Below, piece by piece: positions 48,007-56,816 of a stretch of DNA of 64,000 nucleotides. The DNA is taken from positions 3,720,001 to 3,784,000 of the forward strand of contig NC_019792.1 in assembly GCF_000230715.2 (NCBI RefSeq), in the 5' to 3' direction. The stretch is from Natronobacterium gregoryi SP2 (lineage in GTDB: Archaea; Halobacteriota; Halobacteria; Halobacteriales; Natrialbaceae). The position numbers and the translations under genes were made by a program. Within the stretch, counting starts at the first letter, position 1. Each line of letters opens with the position of its first letter. The notes below the pieces were generated by a model. That model was not told the DNA's origin and did not search any database. It saw nothing but the letters and a program-made list of their open reading frames with translations.

Positions 48007-48705
48007 ATGCACCGCCGACTGTTCGTCGCGACGGTCGGAGCAGGCGGAGTCGGCGCGGTCGCCGGTTGTCTCGACGCCCTCGGCGACGTGACCACGCATA
48101 CGGCGTCGCCTGCAGCCGTTCCCGATTCGGTCGCGACCGAGGCAGGCTACGAGTATCGCGGGACTGCAGAGACCGTCGAAACCGAATCGATCGCGAGCCA
48201 GACCGTCGAAGTGACGAACTACGTCAGCGAGTACGCCCGGACGGTCGACCTCCCACTCGACCGCCTGGCCGACGGGATCGAAGCCGGCGTTTTTGGGCTC
48301 GTCACGACGCCACGTCTCAGCGTCGCCGGCGAAGCGTTCAACCCAGTCGCCGACGCGTCTCGTACCGAACTCGTCGACCTCGTCCAAAACCAGTACGACG
48401 ACCTCGTGGTCGCCGACGAACCCACCAACCGACGAACACTCGAGACGCTCGAGCAGTCGATCACGGTCGACAGCTTCGAAGGCGAAGCGTCCCTGCTCGG
48501 AGACTACGATGTCGACATCTTCGTCGACGTGACCCGACTCGACCACGACGGCGATCACCTCGTGCTCGTCGGTATCTACCCCGACTTCCAGGGGGTAGAT
48601 CGCGGAGCCGAACGAGAACGCATCGACGTGTTGCTCCAGGGAGTCGAACACGGCGACGACGTCGATGTCGCTGTCGACCTCGAGTCCCGGGACGCACTAC
48701 TGTAA
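48007..48705 (+). CDS. Lipoprotein, DUF6517-like (232 aa)
   Basis: Start chosen at MHRRLFVATVGAGGVGAVAG (ATG at 48007). The twin-arginine-like MHRRLF start, hydrophobic stretch and lipobox AVAGC predict a lipid-anchored protein on the outer face of the membrane with the conserved Cys near residue 21. The body is acidic and beta-rich (VEVTNYVSEYARTVDLPLD). It resembles a haloarchaeal family that I recall as DUF6517. No enzyme motif is visible. Confidence 0.78.
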   Translation: MHRRLFVATVGAGGVGAVAGCLDALGDVTTHTASPAAVPDSVATEAGYEYRGTAETVETESIASQTVEVTNYVSEYARTVDLPLDRLADGIEAGVFGLVTTPRLSVAGEAFNPVADASRTELVDLVQNQYDDLVVADEPTNRRTLETLEQSITVDSFEGEASLLGDYDVDIFVDVTRLDHDGDHLVLVGIYPDFQGVDRGAERERIDVLLQGVEHGDDVDVAVDLESRDALL

Positions 48706-48767
48706 CGACGTCCCAGCACAACCGACGGAATCGCGGTCTCCACGTCACCGACGGACAGTCGTCCGCA

Positions 48768-49844
48768 TCAGAATCCGAGTGCCGTCGCGATCGATACGCC
48801 ACTTGCAAGCGCACCGAGCAGGTAGCCACCGATCGCGCCGCCATTGAGCAGCGGCAGCCCCGCGTGTGCCCGCCCTTTGATCACCATGTACATCAACACA
48901 ACCAGCCCGACTAGCGTCCCGAGTAACGCGCCCAGTGCCGGCACGTTCAGCGCGATCAACGGCACCTCGAGCGGTTCCGTCTCGAGGAAGAACGCTGCGC
49001 TGACCACGAGAATCGTCGGGATGACGGCGTCACCGAGTCCGATGAACAAGGCGTCGCGCTCGAAGTCGCGGTCGCCTTCGCTCTCGGCGGTTTGCTCGAC
49101 CGCGTCGGGGTCTGGTGTGAGACCGGGTTCGGGGCCGGGGCCGGAACTCGAGGGAACGACTTCGTCTCCGTCGGTTGGGTTCGCGTCCGTCTGTGGTGAC
49201 GTTTTCTCAGCCGACTCTTCTATGTTCTCGGGACCGGTCGTCTCGAGGTAAGTGTAGGAAAGCGTCAGTGGCACTACGAGCACCACAGGAATCTTCAGGT
49301 CCATCACGCCCTCGGCGAGGTCGAGCATGTGTTCGGTTCCGTAGACGCTGATGGCGTCGTAGACTGCGAGGACGGCCAGCAACAGTAACGCCGGGAGGAG
49401 TCCAAAGCTGATGCCAAAGAGCGCGGCGGCACCGGCACCCATCAACACGCCCGTGGCGTCGATGACGTACCACTCTGGATGCACCAGAAGCGCAAGCCCC
49501 ACTCCCACCGACGCGAGTCCGGCGGCGACGTTTACCGAGCCGACCGTGACGATCGGCGGGACGAGCTCGGCGAAGACGAACCAGGCGAGCATCACGCTGA
49601 CGCCGACGATCAAGGCCCGAATCAGCCACTGGGCGTCGTACTTGAACGCGCCGAGCATGAGTGCAGTTGCAGCGAGGATGATCGCGACGTAGAGGAAACT
49701 GTTCGTCGGGTCCTGTGGATCCTCGACCGCCTGGTACTCGGATTCGTAGAAGGGCTCGATCAACGCTAGCGCGCCGATCTGGACGGCCAGAAAGAGCGCC
49801 ACCGTCGCGCTGACGGCGACGTAAATCCGCGTCCGGTGATTCAT
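48768..49844 (-). CDS. Presenilin-type intramembrane aspartyl protease PSH (358 aa)
   Basis: Start chosen at MNHRTRIYVAVSATVALFLA (ATG at 49844). About nine membrane segments. The catalytic aspartates are in LAVYDAISVYGTEH (YD motif) and LFIGLGDAVIPTILVV (GxGD motif), and the PAL-equivalent region reads AGLPLLNGGAIGGY. An acidic Pro/Asp-rich loop of about 70 residues separates the two catalytic segments, longer than the core of archaeal PSH enzymes. It probably cuts membrane proteins or signal peptide remnants. Confidence 0.88.
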   Translation of the reverse strand: MNHRTRIYVAVSATVALFLAVQIGALALIEPFYESEYQAVEDPQDPTNSFLYVAIILAATALMLGAFKYDAQWLIRALIVGVSVMLAWFVFAELVPPIVTVGSVNVAAGLASVGVGLALLVHPEWYVIDATGVLMGAGAAALFGISFGLLPALLLLAVLAVYDAISVYGTEHMLDLAEGVMDLKIPVVLVVPLTLSYTYLETTGPENIEESAEKTSPQTDANPTDGDEVVPSSSGPGPEPGLTPDPDAVEQTAESEGDRDFERDALFIGLGDAVIPTILVVSAAFFLETEPLEVPLIALNVPALGALLGTLVGLVVLMYMVIKGRAHAGLPLLNGGAIGGYLLGALASGVSIATALGF

Positions 49845-50300
49845 GCCGCGGCGTTTGTACCCAGGCGGTATGGGTGTTTTCGTTCCCTCTCGAGAATCGT
49901 GTTCGGACAATCCCCTGTGGTAGCAAAGTCGTCTGTGACCACCACGAAAGCCCGTGACTCGCTCGACTCTTCGGGCCCAGCGACCGCCTGTGACTCGCGC
50001 TGGCATTCACTGTGCTCCTCACTTCGTTGCGGTGTTATGTCGGCCAGGAGAGTTCGAGCGGGCAGGCGGCTCGCCGACCGCCTATAAGATGGTTGCTCGA
50101 GACGCTGTCGGCGTCTCGTGATGACGAGAGACCTCCAGTCTCTCGAACCACGGCTCCACCGCCACGCGAGTCAGTTCCTTTCATTCCCGCCCTGTGGTTG
50201 CTCGACCGGTCAGCCGACACGGGTGGGAACGAAGGGGCTTCCGTGAGTGTTCAGGGAATCAATACCTCGGGCCACGATCCACACAGTGTCCGTCTCGTTC
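49845..50300. other. Gene-free gap with hairpins and element-like debris
   Basis: No coding frame is convincing. It contains the twin hairpins at 50098-50145 and, on the minus strand, GGCGGGAATGAAAGGAAC, a motif that I associate with haloarchaeal tnpB right ends. Confidence 0.4.
50098..50145. ncRNA. Twin 21-nt hairpin motif, copy 2
   Basis: CGAGACGC-TGTCG-GCGTCTCG (50098-50118) and CGAGAGAC-CTCCA-GTCTCTCG (50125-50145) are two perfect 8-bp stems with 5-nt loops, 6 bases apart. Each unit is 21 nt, as in the copy at 20198-20246, but stems have different sequences. Flanking CACCGCC and TTCCCGCC-like bases recur after both. Confidence 0.45.
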
Positions 50301-50388
50301 CTAGTACTCCGCCAAGCGTCGACTGATGAGTGAACCCAGACGACCGCATTCGGTTTCACTCATCTGTTCAGGCTTGCCAAAGCACTAG
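50301..50388. repeat. Family A CTAG-bounded module 5 (88 bp)
   Basis: CTAGTACTCCGCCAAGCGTC to GGCTTGCCAAAGCACTAG. Nearly identical to module 2 at 8274-8361. The stem GATGAGTGAA/TTCACTCATC is perfect here, repairing the mismatch in module 2. The terminal CTAG supplies the TAG stop of gar1. Confidence 0.9.
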
Positions 50389-50627
50389 CGAGCGTACAGT
50401 GTCGATCCGACCAGCGACGGCAGGTGGACGTCGTCGTTCGGCGTCACCGCCAGATAGGGGCGGTCGACGGGCCCGAAGACGTCGACGACGCGGCCGACCT
50501 CCTCGAGAGAGTCGTCGAGGACTGTCGTTCCGATCCCCTGGCGGTGGTCGTCCTCGTCAGCGGCGTCGTCGGTCCGCAACACGGCGAGTCCCTGTGCAGT
50601 GCGGACGACGGTACCGACGCGACGCAT
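50385..50627 (-). CDS. gar1: H/ACA RNA-protein complex component Gar1 (80 aa)
   Basis: Part of the RNA-guided pseudouridylation complex. Start chosen at MRRVGTVVRTAQGLAVLR (ATG at 50627) although an in-frame GTG at 50633 overlaps the upstream srp19 stop. The beta-barrel core VFGPVDRPYLAVTP is the Gar1 signature, and the protein ends LVGSTLYAR. It lies 2 bases after srp19; gar1-srp19 linkage is common in haloarchaea. The TAG stop falls inside the CTAG end of a family A module. Confidence 0.88.
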   Translation of the reverse strand: MRRVGTVVRTAQGLAVLRTDDAADEDDHRQGIGTTVLDDSLEEVGRVVDVFGPVDRPYLAVTPNDDVHLPSLVGSTLYAR

Positions 50628-50629
50628 CG

Positions 50630-50911
50630 TCACTCGCGCATCGCGACGACGTACGCCGCCACGGCCTGAACGAGGTCGTTTTTCGTCGAGTCGTCCGCAC
50701 CGCGAACGACGACCCGGCCACGCTGGGCCCAGTGCTCTCGAGAGTAGGACTTGTCGCGTTCGATCGTGGCGTCGTACCCGATCTGCTGGACTGCCTTGGC
50801 AATTTCGTCGACCGTCGGCTCTTCGACGGCGAGATCGCTAGAGACACGACGACCCTCCGACCTCGAGAGAGAGGCGTCGAGGTAGGCGGGCCAGATGACG
50901 TTTTCGACCAT
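50630..50911 (-). CDS. srp19: Signal recognition particle 19 kDa protein SRP19 (93 aa)
   Basis: Start chosen at [20 protein letters not shown] (ATG at 50911). It contains IWPAYLD and [20 protein letters not shown], the hallmarks of archaeal SRP19, followed by [18 protein letters not shown]. It binds the SRP RNA and helps assembly with SRP54 for membrane protein targeting. First gene of the srp19-gar1 unit, with a clear promoter. Confidence 0.93.
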   Translation of the reverse strand: MVENVIWPAYLDASLSRSEGRRVSSDLAVEEPTVDEIAKAVQQIGYDATIERDKSYSREHWAQRGRVVVRGADDSTKNDLVQAVAAYVVAMRE

Positions 50912-50930
50912 ATCATCCCGTCCGTAAGGC

Positions 50931-50944
50931 TGGGATAAAAAACG
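50931..50944 (-). promoter_or_regulatory. TATA-like promoter of srp19-gar1
   Basis: On the minus strand CCGTTTTTTATCCC lies 20-33 bases before the srp19 ATG. The spacing suits a leaderless transcript. Confidence 0.55.
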
Positions 50945-51070
50945 GTCGTTCGCCGACTTGGCTGGCACCACAGCAAACAGGTCGTCGTCGGCCAACTCGA
51001 CTGATAGACGCCTACCGTCGACGTATTGGTCGCTGCTCGTCGTTCGCCACGCGATCGGCGGGAAACAGTG

Positions 51071-51100
51071 ACAGCAATCCGCCTCAGACGGTTTGCTGTC
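51071..51100. repeat. Family B end fragments (copies 6a)
   Basis: ACAGCAATCCGCCTCAG resembles a right end, and AGACGGTTTGCTGTC a left end, placed back to back just before a full copy. Confidence 0.55.
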
Positions 51101-51182
51101 ATACGGTTTACTGTAAGTCAGTTCCGGCACAACCGCGACCCGGGCGGCGGTTGCGCCGGTAAATCGGTACAGTAATCCGTAT
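51101..51182. repeat. Family B palindromic repeat, copy 6 (82 bp)
   Basis: ATACGGTTTACTGTAAGTCA to TCGGTACAGTAATCCGTAT. Arms TTCCGGCACAACCGC and GCGGTTGCGCCGGTA pair with one mismatch. Length equals that of copies 2 and 8. First of two adjacent units. Confidence 0.9.
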
Positions 51183-51245
51183 CAGTCATATCCGGCGCGA
51201 CCGCGCTCCTGCGGTCGCACCGGTACATCGGTACAACATTCCGTA
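51183..51245. repeat. Family B repeat, copy 7, left end missing
   Basis: TCCGGCGCGACCGCG and CGGTCGCACCGGTACATCGG, then ACAACATTCCGTA. The right end runs into TCA, the stop codon of the TetR gene. Confidence 0.85.
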
Positions 51246-51848
51246 TCAGTCTTCGAAAAGTCCGTCGACGACTGTCTCGATCAGTGCGTTTCGAATTTCG
51301 GGATACGCTGGAGTTCCCTCGTGGGACGGAAACTCCTTGCACCGAGAGACGAACACGAAGGTTCGAATGAATTCGCTGACGATAGCCGGATCATCGTACT
51401 TGAACGACTCCATCTCGACCCACTGTTTGGCCCCGACGAAGACGGTGTCAAATTCGGCGGAAAGCGCTTGCTGGTTCAGCTCCGAGAGTTCCGTTTCCAG
51501 CGTTCGAATTTCGTTTTCGACGATGAGATTCCTGATTATCGGGTTCGTCTCGACTTCGTCGAACGTCTGCTGGAGGGTAATTCGAACCTGTTCGCGTGGG
51601 TCGGACACGGTCTGGATCTCCGCCTCGAGGTCGTCGGTGAACCGTTCCACCTCTCGATATAACACTTCCAGGTAGAGATGTTCTTTCGAGTCAAAGAACT
51701 GGTAGAACGTGCTCGTGCCGATACCGACTTCCTCGGTAATATCCTTGATCCGCGTCCGCTCCAGTCCGTAACGGACGAATAACTCGCATCCGCTTTCGAT
51801 CAGTGCCGTTCTGATCCGCTCTCGTTCGTCGTCACTGAACCCTTTCAT
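51246..51848 (-). CDS. TetR/AcrR-family transcriptional regulator (200 aa)
   Basis: The N-terminal HTH is LIESGCELFVRYGLERTRIK followed by DITEEVGIGTSTFYQFFDSK, typical of TetR. The C-terminal ligand domain is helical and acidic. It is divergent from, and 657 bases away from, the COG1361/RND exporter pair, which is the likely target. TATA-like CCAGTATAAATC at 51869-51880 (either strand) precedes its start. Its TGA is the end of a family B palindrome. Confidence 0.9.
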   Translation of the reverse strand: MKGFSDDERERIRTALIESGCELFVRYGLERTRIKDITEEVGIGTSTFYQFFDSKEHLYLEVLYREVERFTDDLEAEIQTVSDPREQVRITLQQTFDEVETNPIIRNLIVENEIRTLETELSELNQQALSAEFDTVFVGAKQWVEMESFKYDDPAIVSEFIRTFVFVSRCKEFPSHEGTPAYPEIRNALIETVVDGLFED

Positions 51849-51984
51849 TTGGTGAGAGTGTCGTCGGGCCAGTATAAATCAGTTCGTCTCTCCGGAGCTG
51901 GCGTGGGCCGTGCTCGGCAAACTGGTCCGCTGCCACTCGAGGCCCGGTGATCGAACCCGCCAGCGCGCGAGCGGGCCGATCGAA

Positions 51985-52158
51985 CTGGTAGTCCCGTCCC
52001 ACCCGTCGACTGCTGTGGCGGCCCGGCCCATACGGTTTGCTGTCCATCAGTTCCGGCGCGACCGCGAGTCCCCCTGCAGTCGCGCCGGTACGTCGGTACA
52101 GCATTCCGTATCACACGACCGGGGTTGGCCAAGCAGTGCAGACCTGACTCGCCACTGC
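51985..52158. repeat. Family A module 6 interrupted by a family B palindrome
   Basis: Head CTGGTAGTCCCGTCCC and CGTCGACTGCTG match family A heads. Tail GTGCAGACCTGACTCGCCAC matches the tail of module 4. Removing the 82-bp family B copy between them leaves 92 bases, about the usual module length. Stem halves CTGCTGTGGC and GTTGGCCAAGCAGT flank the insertion. Confidence 0.65.
52030..52111. repeat. Family B palindromic repeat, copy 8 (82 bp), nested in a family A module
   Basis: ATACGGTTTGCTGTCCATCA to TCGGTACAGCATTCCGTAT, arms TTCCGGCGCGACCGCG and CAGTCGCGCCGGTA. Same length as copies 2 and 6. Confidence 0.9.
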
Positions 52159-52505
52159 CTTTCCGTTGCAGTTCGTGACCGGTTCTCGAGAAGACGGGGG
52201 TGAGTGGACGCGGCTCCCGTGTGGTGTCTCCGGAACGGTTCACGGTCGTTTGCTCGGAGGAAAGCCACCGGTCCCACGCGAGTTTCCCCAGCATGCTTCG
52301 GTGCGGACGATCGGTTGACATCGACGCTCAGCCGGAAATAAGAATCCAGGAATGGAAAGCTTTTTCATTTTTCTATTCTCACCGTTGTCCATGGTGCCCA
52401 GTAGCTGGACACAGTATCTTACGTGCAACTCTGCGTACTATTCCGTTGCAAAGGCCACGAACGAACGGCAACGAGAAGCGACGAGCGACCGAAAGAGGAG
52501 ATAAG
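52159..52505. promoter_or_regulatory. Upstream region of the COG1361/RND operon
   Basis: No gene. AT-rich AAAGCTTTTTCATTTTTCTATT (about 52358-52379) is a palindromic-looking promoter or operator stretch. Before the start, AAGAGGAGATAAG supplies a strong Shine-Dalgarno, unusual among the mostly leaderless genes here. Confidence 0.5.
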
Positions 52506-54215
52506 ATGCGGGTACACTCCGTTTTTATTGTCGCCCTAACGCTGTTGCTGGTCTCGTCGGGCGTATTCGTAGCCGGAGCCGGCACGGGACAGGCCGACGA
52601 GACACAGCCCGAGGACCCAGAGGAACTGTACGAAGAAGGGTACGAAGACGGAATAGAAGACGGACAGCAACTGGCACAGGCCCAGAGCCCGCTCCCAGCA
52701 CACGGTGAACCGGACCTACGTCTACACGCACCGAACCCGATCGTTCAGCCAGGAGAGACGAACGAAGTACCCCTCGTCGTGACGAACGACGGCGAACTCG
52801 AACGAGGAACAGACGACGTGCGCGACGCCGTAACGACGGCACGAAGCGTCGAAATCGACGCCAACGCCGACGACACGCCACTCACAGTCAAAAGCGGCAC
52901 TTTGGCAATCGGGCCCGTTCCCGAGAGCCAGCCAAACGACGCTGCACAACTCGCAGTCGACGTTCCCGACGACGTCGACGCAGGTACGTACACGATCGAC
53001 GTCGACATCTCCTACTCCTATACGTGGCGTTCAACCTCGGGGAGCAGCGTCTACGAACGTTCGACGACAGACCGGACGTCGATCGATGTCACCGTAGACG
53101 ACGATGCGCGGTTCGAAATCGTCGACGTCTCGACCGATGCACAGATCGGTGACACGGGGACACTGACGACAGCTATCAAGAACGTCGGAAACGAAACTGC
53201 GACGGACGTCAACGTCGCTCTGGAGTCGATGAGCAGTAGCCTCTTGTTCGGTAGTCTGGAACACGAAACGACGACGCCACAAGACACCGCGATGGTCAAC
53301 GAACTCGAGCCCAACGAGACGGCAACGGTGCGCTATGACGTGTCCGTGATGCCAGACACGAGCGAGCGATACTACATGATAGACGGCACCGTCTCGTTCA
53401 AAACCGCAGACGGTCTCCAGCGGGCCGACGACAGTCCGAGCGCAGGTGTCGCTCCGATGGCAGAACAGCAGTTCAGCATCGGAGACGTTCGGTCGGATCT
53501 CCACGTCGGTGAGGACGGCGATCTTCGCGGTGTACTCACGAACGACGGCCCAAGCAAAGCTGCAAACGTCGTCGTCCACTTCACGGAAGAATCGCCGACG
53601 ATCATCCCAATCGAACCGAGCATCGCGGTCGGCTCACTCGAGCCAGGTGAGTCCGCGTCGTTTACCCTCCCGCTCGACGTAAGCAGCGAGGCCGAACCGA
53701 TCGACAGAGTACTCGATCTCGCCGTACAGTACCGAACCTCGGACTTCGAACAGCGGATGGACGACGATCTCGAGGTCGTCACAGCGGTGAGCGAACAGCG
53801 TGACGCGTTCACGCTCGACGTTCTCGACCGAGAAATCACTGCCGGCGACGAAAAACACGTCGACGTCGAGGTGACGAACAACCTCGACGAGGCAGTGACG
53901 GACATCGAAGCGAACCTCTTCGCCAGCGATCCGCTCGATAGCGACGACGACGAAGCGTTCGTCGAATCACTCGAGCCCGGAGAAACCGCCTCGATAACGT
54001 TCGAACTCGAGGCAGATGCTGGTGCGACCGAAAAGACGTATCCGATCTCGTTCGACTTCCGGTACGACGATGCGTCCGGGACGAGCCAACTGTCCGACAC
54101 CACCCGAGTCGCCATCGACGTCCTCGAAGGCGGCGCTGGACTCCCAGTCGGACTGATCGTTACGCTCACCCTTCTCGGGACAGGTGCTGGCGCGTACGTC
54201 TATCAGCGGCGATGA
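52506..54215 (+). CDS. Secreted, membrane-anchored COG1361-like protein (569 aa)
   Basis: Start chosen at MRVHSVFIVALTLLLVSSGV (ATG at 52506), 8 bases after GAGGAG. N-terminal signal peptide ends near GAGTGQA. The body consists of repeated Ig-like (NEW3/S-layer-related) domains, each with a LEPNETATVRYDV or LEPGESASFTL segment, at roughly residues 90-190, 200-310, 320-430 and 440-535. A C-terminal membrane anchor (LPVGLIVTLTLLGTGAGAYV) precedes YQRR. The stop overlaps the next start (ATGA), so the pair is coupled. Likely an extracytoplasmic partner of the exporter. Confidence 0.85.
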   Translation: MRVHSVFIVALTLLLVSSGVFVAGAGTGQADETQPEDPEELYEEGYEDGIEDGQQLAQAQSPLPAHGEPDLRLHAPNPIVQPGETNEVPLVVTNDGELERGTDDVRDAVTTARSVEIDANADDTPLTVKSGTLAIGPVPESQPNDAAQLAVDVPDDVDAGTYTIDVDISYSYTWRSTSGSSVYERSTTDRTSIDVTVDDDARFEIVDVSTDAQIGDTGTLTTAIKNVGNETATDVNVALESMSSSLLFGSLEHETTTPQDTAMVNELEPNETATVRYDVSVMPDTSERYYMIDGTVSFKTADGLQRADDSPSAGVAPMAEQQFSIGDVRSDLHVGEDGDLRGVLTNDGPSKAANVVVHFTEESPTIIPIEPSIAVGSLEPGESASFTLPLDVSSEAEPIDRVLDLAVQYRTSDFEQRMDDDLEVVTAVSEQRDAFTLDVLDREITAGDEKHVDVEVTNNLDEAVTDIEANLFASDPLDSDDDEAFVESLEPGETASITFELEADAGATEKTYPISFDFRYDDASGTSQLSDTTRVAIDVLEGGAGLPVGLIVTLTLLGTGAGAYVYQRR

Positions 54216-56689
54216 CGGCACTCAACGAACGGATCGAAAAGGCGACCGAGCGCCTCAGCGAGACGATCGTCTCTCGTCCGAAAGCGGTCGTCGTGGCCTT
54301 CCTGCTGGTGACCGCCGTCCTTGCAGCCGGTGTCCCACTCGTCGAAACGGAAACCGACATGACCGAGGCGTTCACCGACGACTTAGAGGAACAACAGGCC
54401 TACGACGCGATCGAAGCGGAGTTCGGAACGTCCTTTATGGGCGACGAGGAGAGCACACAGCTCATCCACAGGGGTTCAGACGTGCTGACCCGCCAAGAGC
54501 TGCTTGCCAGTCTCACTGTTCTCGAGGAAATCGACTCAGATCCCGAGTTACGCGCTGCATCCGCGGACGGGCCGGCACCGATCGTCGCCCAAGCACTCGA
54601 CGAGAACGCCCAGACGCCGGCACAACAGCGCCGCGTCCTCGAGGACGCGACAGAGAGGCAGGTCAGAGAGACTGTCCGCGCGCTGAGTGACAATCCTGGC
54701 TTCGTCGGGGTTCTCGCTGACGATTTCAACGAGAACGAAGCCACGGCTTCGGCTTCGATAACGGTCGTTTCTCACGACGTCCCGTCGGAGTTCGGACAGG
54801 AGGATCTGACTGATCTTCAACTGGAAGTACAGTCGGTGGCCGAAGACGAATCCGCAGAGATCCTCGTCTTCGGGGAGGGGATCATGTTCGACGAGTTCGA
54901 GAACGTTATCGTCGACTCTTTGGCGATCGTGATGCCCGTCGTCGTGCTGTTGATGCTTGCATTTCTCGTCGCAGCGTACCGAGATCCGATCGATCTCGCA
55001 CTTGGTCTGTTCTCGTTGCTGTTGACCGTCATCTGGACGTTCGGGTTCCTCGGATACGCAGGAATTCCGTTCGATCAGCAACTGATTGCCGTTCCTGTCT
55101 TACTGTTAGCAGTCGGGGTCGACTTCGGGATTCACATCATCAATCGCTATCGTGAGGAGACGATACAGGGATACGAACCACTTGCGGCGATGCAGACGGC
55201 GAACAACCAGTTACTCGTCGCGTTCGTAATCGTGACAGTGACGTCAGTGTTTGGCTTCGGTGCAAACGTCGTTTCGGACCTCGAGCCCATTCAGAACATG
55301 GGTATCGCATCGGCTATCGGCATGGTGTTTACGTTTCTCATCTTCGGAATTTTGCTACCCTCGCTGAAGCTCATCGTCGACGACGTCCGGGAGCAGTACG
55401 GCGTTCGAGAGTTCAACGCCACACCGATCGCTTCGGAAGAGTCGTCGCTCGGACGCATTCTGACCTTTCCGGCGAAAGCCAGCGAGTATGCACCGACGAT
55501 CTTCGTCGTCGTCCTTCTCGTCGGCGGAGCCGGAATGGGCGTCTACGGTGCCGGCGTCGATACGTCGTTCGACGAGGAGGATTTCCTGCCGCCCGAAGAA
55601 CAAGAGTGGTACGTCGAATCCGCTCCGGAACCGTTTGCGCCGAGTGAGTACACCTTCACCGAGACTATAAACACACTCGAGGAACGGTTCGACGCGAATC
55701 AAGACGAGACGGTAACGGTGTACGTCGAGGGGCCCTTCGAAGAAGACCACGCGCTCGAGGCGTTACACAGGGTAAACGAGGACCCACCGGATAGCTTAGC
55801 CGTTGCATCTGGCGGTGAAACTGACGAACAGAGCATTATCACGGTGATCCAGGCGTACGCTCGACAGGACGAGGAGTTCGCGGCACTCGTCGATCGGAAC
55901 GACCGAAACGGCGACGGGATTCCCAACCGCAACCTCGATCGGGTCTACGACGAACTGTTTGCGTCACCGGCTGGTCACCAGGCGGAACAGTATCTCACCG
56001 ACGACCGCCGCAGCGCACAGATCGAGTACGTGATCGATAGCAGTGCCTCTCAGGAAGACGCGGCCGAAGACGGGGCCGCATTCGCCGACGAGTTCCGCTA
56101 CTCGGCGACGGCAACCGGAGATATCGTCATCTTCGACGCAATTACGGAGATGATCTTCGACTCGGCAATCCAGGGATTGCTCCTCGCTCTCGGGCTCTCT
56201 GCGGTCTTCCTCGTGATGATCTATACGATACTCGAAGGACGGCCGCTGCTCGGTGTCGTGAACCTGTTCCCGATTGCAATCGCGGTGGCGTTTCTCATCG
56301 GGACGATGCGGTTCCTTGGAATGCCGTTGAACGCGTTGACAGCGACTATTCTGGCTATTTCGATCGGTCTCGGAATCGCCTACACTGTCCACACGACTGC
56401 GCGGTTCATCGACGAGTACGACGTCGGCGACGACCCTGTCGACCCACTCACGACCACGTTGTCCGGAACCGGCGGTGCGCTTACCGGGAGTATGCTCACC
56501 ACGTCGCTTGGGACTGGTGCGCTCGCACTCGCAATCACTCCCGTCCTCGGCGACTTTGGCATGCTGATGGCATCGAGCGTGTTCTATTCGTTCGTGGCAT
56601 CCGTCGTAGCACTACCGCCTGCATTGCTCCTGTGGTCGAAGTTTGCCAGCGCGGACGGGAGACTACGCAAGTGGCTCTACAGTCGGTAA
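54212..56689 (+). CDS. RND/MMPL-superfamily exporter (825 aa)
   Basis: Starts in the ATGA overlap with MTALNERIEKATERLSETIV. Two halves, each with an extracytoplasmic domain and a block of about five membrane helices: VIVDSLAIVMPVVVLLMLAF and following at residues 225-390, and LLLALGLSAVFLVMIYTILE and following at 655-815. The conserved GVDFGIHIINRYRE and GIAYTVHTTARFIDEY are proton-relay-type segments in helix 4 of each half. Functions in export of lipids, drugs or sterol-like molecules in related systems. Coupling to the COG1361-like gene and the divergent TetR gene suggests an inducible efflux unit. Confidence 0.9.
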   Translation: MTALNERIEKATERLSETIVSRPKAVVVAFLLVTAVLAAGVPLVETETDMTEAFTDDLEEQQAYDAIEAEFGTSFMGDEESTQLIHRGSDVLTRQELLASLTVLEEIDSDPELRAASADGPAPIVAQALDENAQTPAQQRRVLEDATERQVRETVRALSDNPGFVGVLADDFNENEATASASITVVSHDVPSEFGQEDLTDLQLEVQSVAEDESAEILVFGEGIMFDEFENVIVDSLAIVMPVVVLLMLAFLVAAYRDPIDLALGLFSLLLTVIWTFGFLGYAGIPFDQQLIAVPVLLLAVGVDFGIHIINRYREETIQGYEPLAAMQTANNQLLVAFVIVTVTSVFGFGANVVSDLEPIQNMGIASAIGMVFTFLIFGILLPSLKLIVDDVREQYGVREFNATPIASEESSLGRILTFPAKASEYAPTIFVVVLLVGGAGMGVYGAGVDTSFDEEDFLPPEEQEWYVESAPEPFAPSEYTFTETINTLEERFDANQDETVTVYVEGPFEEDHALEALHRVNEDPPDSLAVASGGETDEQSIITVIQAYARQDEEFAALVDRNDRNGDGIPNRNLDRVYDELFASPAGHQAEQYLTDDRRSAQIEYVIDSSASQEDAAEDGAAFADEFRYSATATGDIVIFDAITEMIFDSAIQGLLLALGLSAVFLVMIYTILEGRPLLGVVNLFPIAIAVAFLIGTMRFLGMPLNALTATILAISIGLGIAYTVHTTARFIDEYDVGDDPVDPLTTTLSGTGGALTGSMLTTSLGTGALALAITPVLGDFGMLMASSVFYSFVASVVALPPALLLWSKFASADGRLRKWLYSR

Positions 56690-56816
56690 CGCCACCGACT
56701 GACGGTTCGCTACGTCAATTGTGTGGTCGTCGGTCACCGACGCCGTCGCGGCGGCCGGCTGTTCGCTGTGACGACCTCGCGTCGAGTCGAAAAGAAGCGG
56801 CTGCCGTTCCGGCCCG

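Noticed and set aside
48066-48914. A 282-codon Arg-rich plus-strand frame
   Set aside because: It overlaps the lipoprotein in another frame and has the extreme Arg content typical of frame-shifted high-GC coding sequence.
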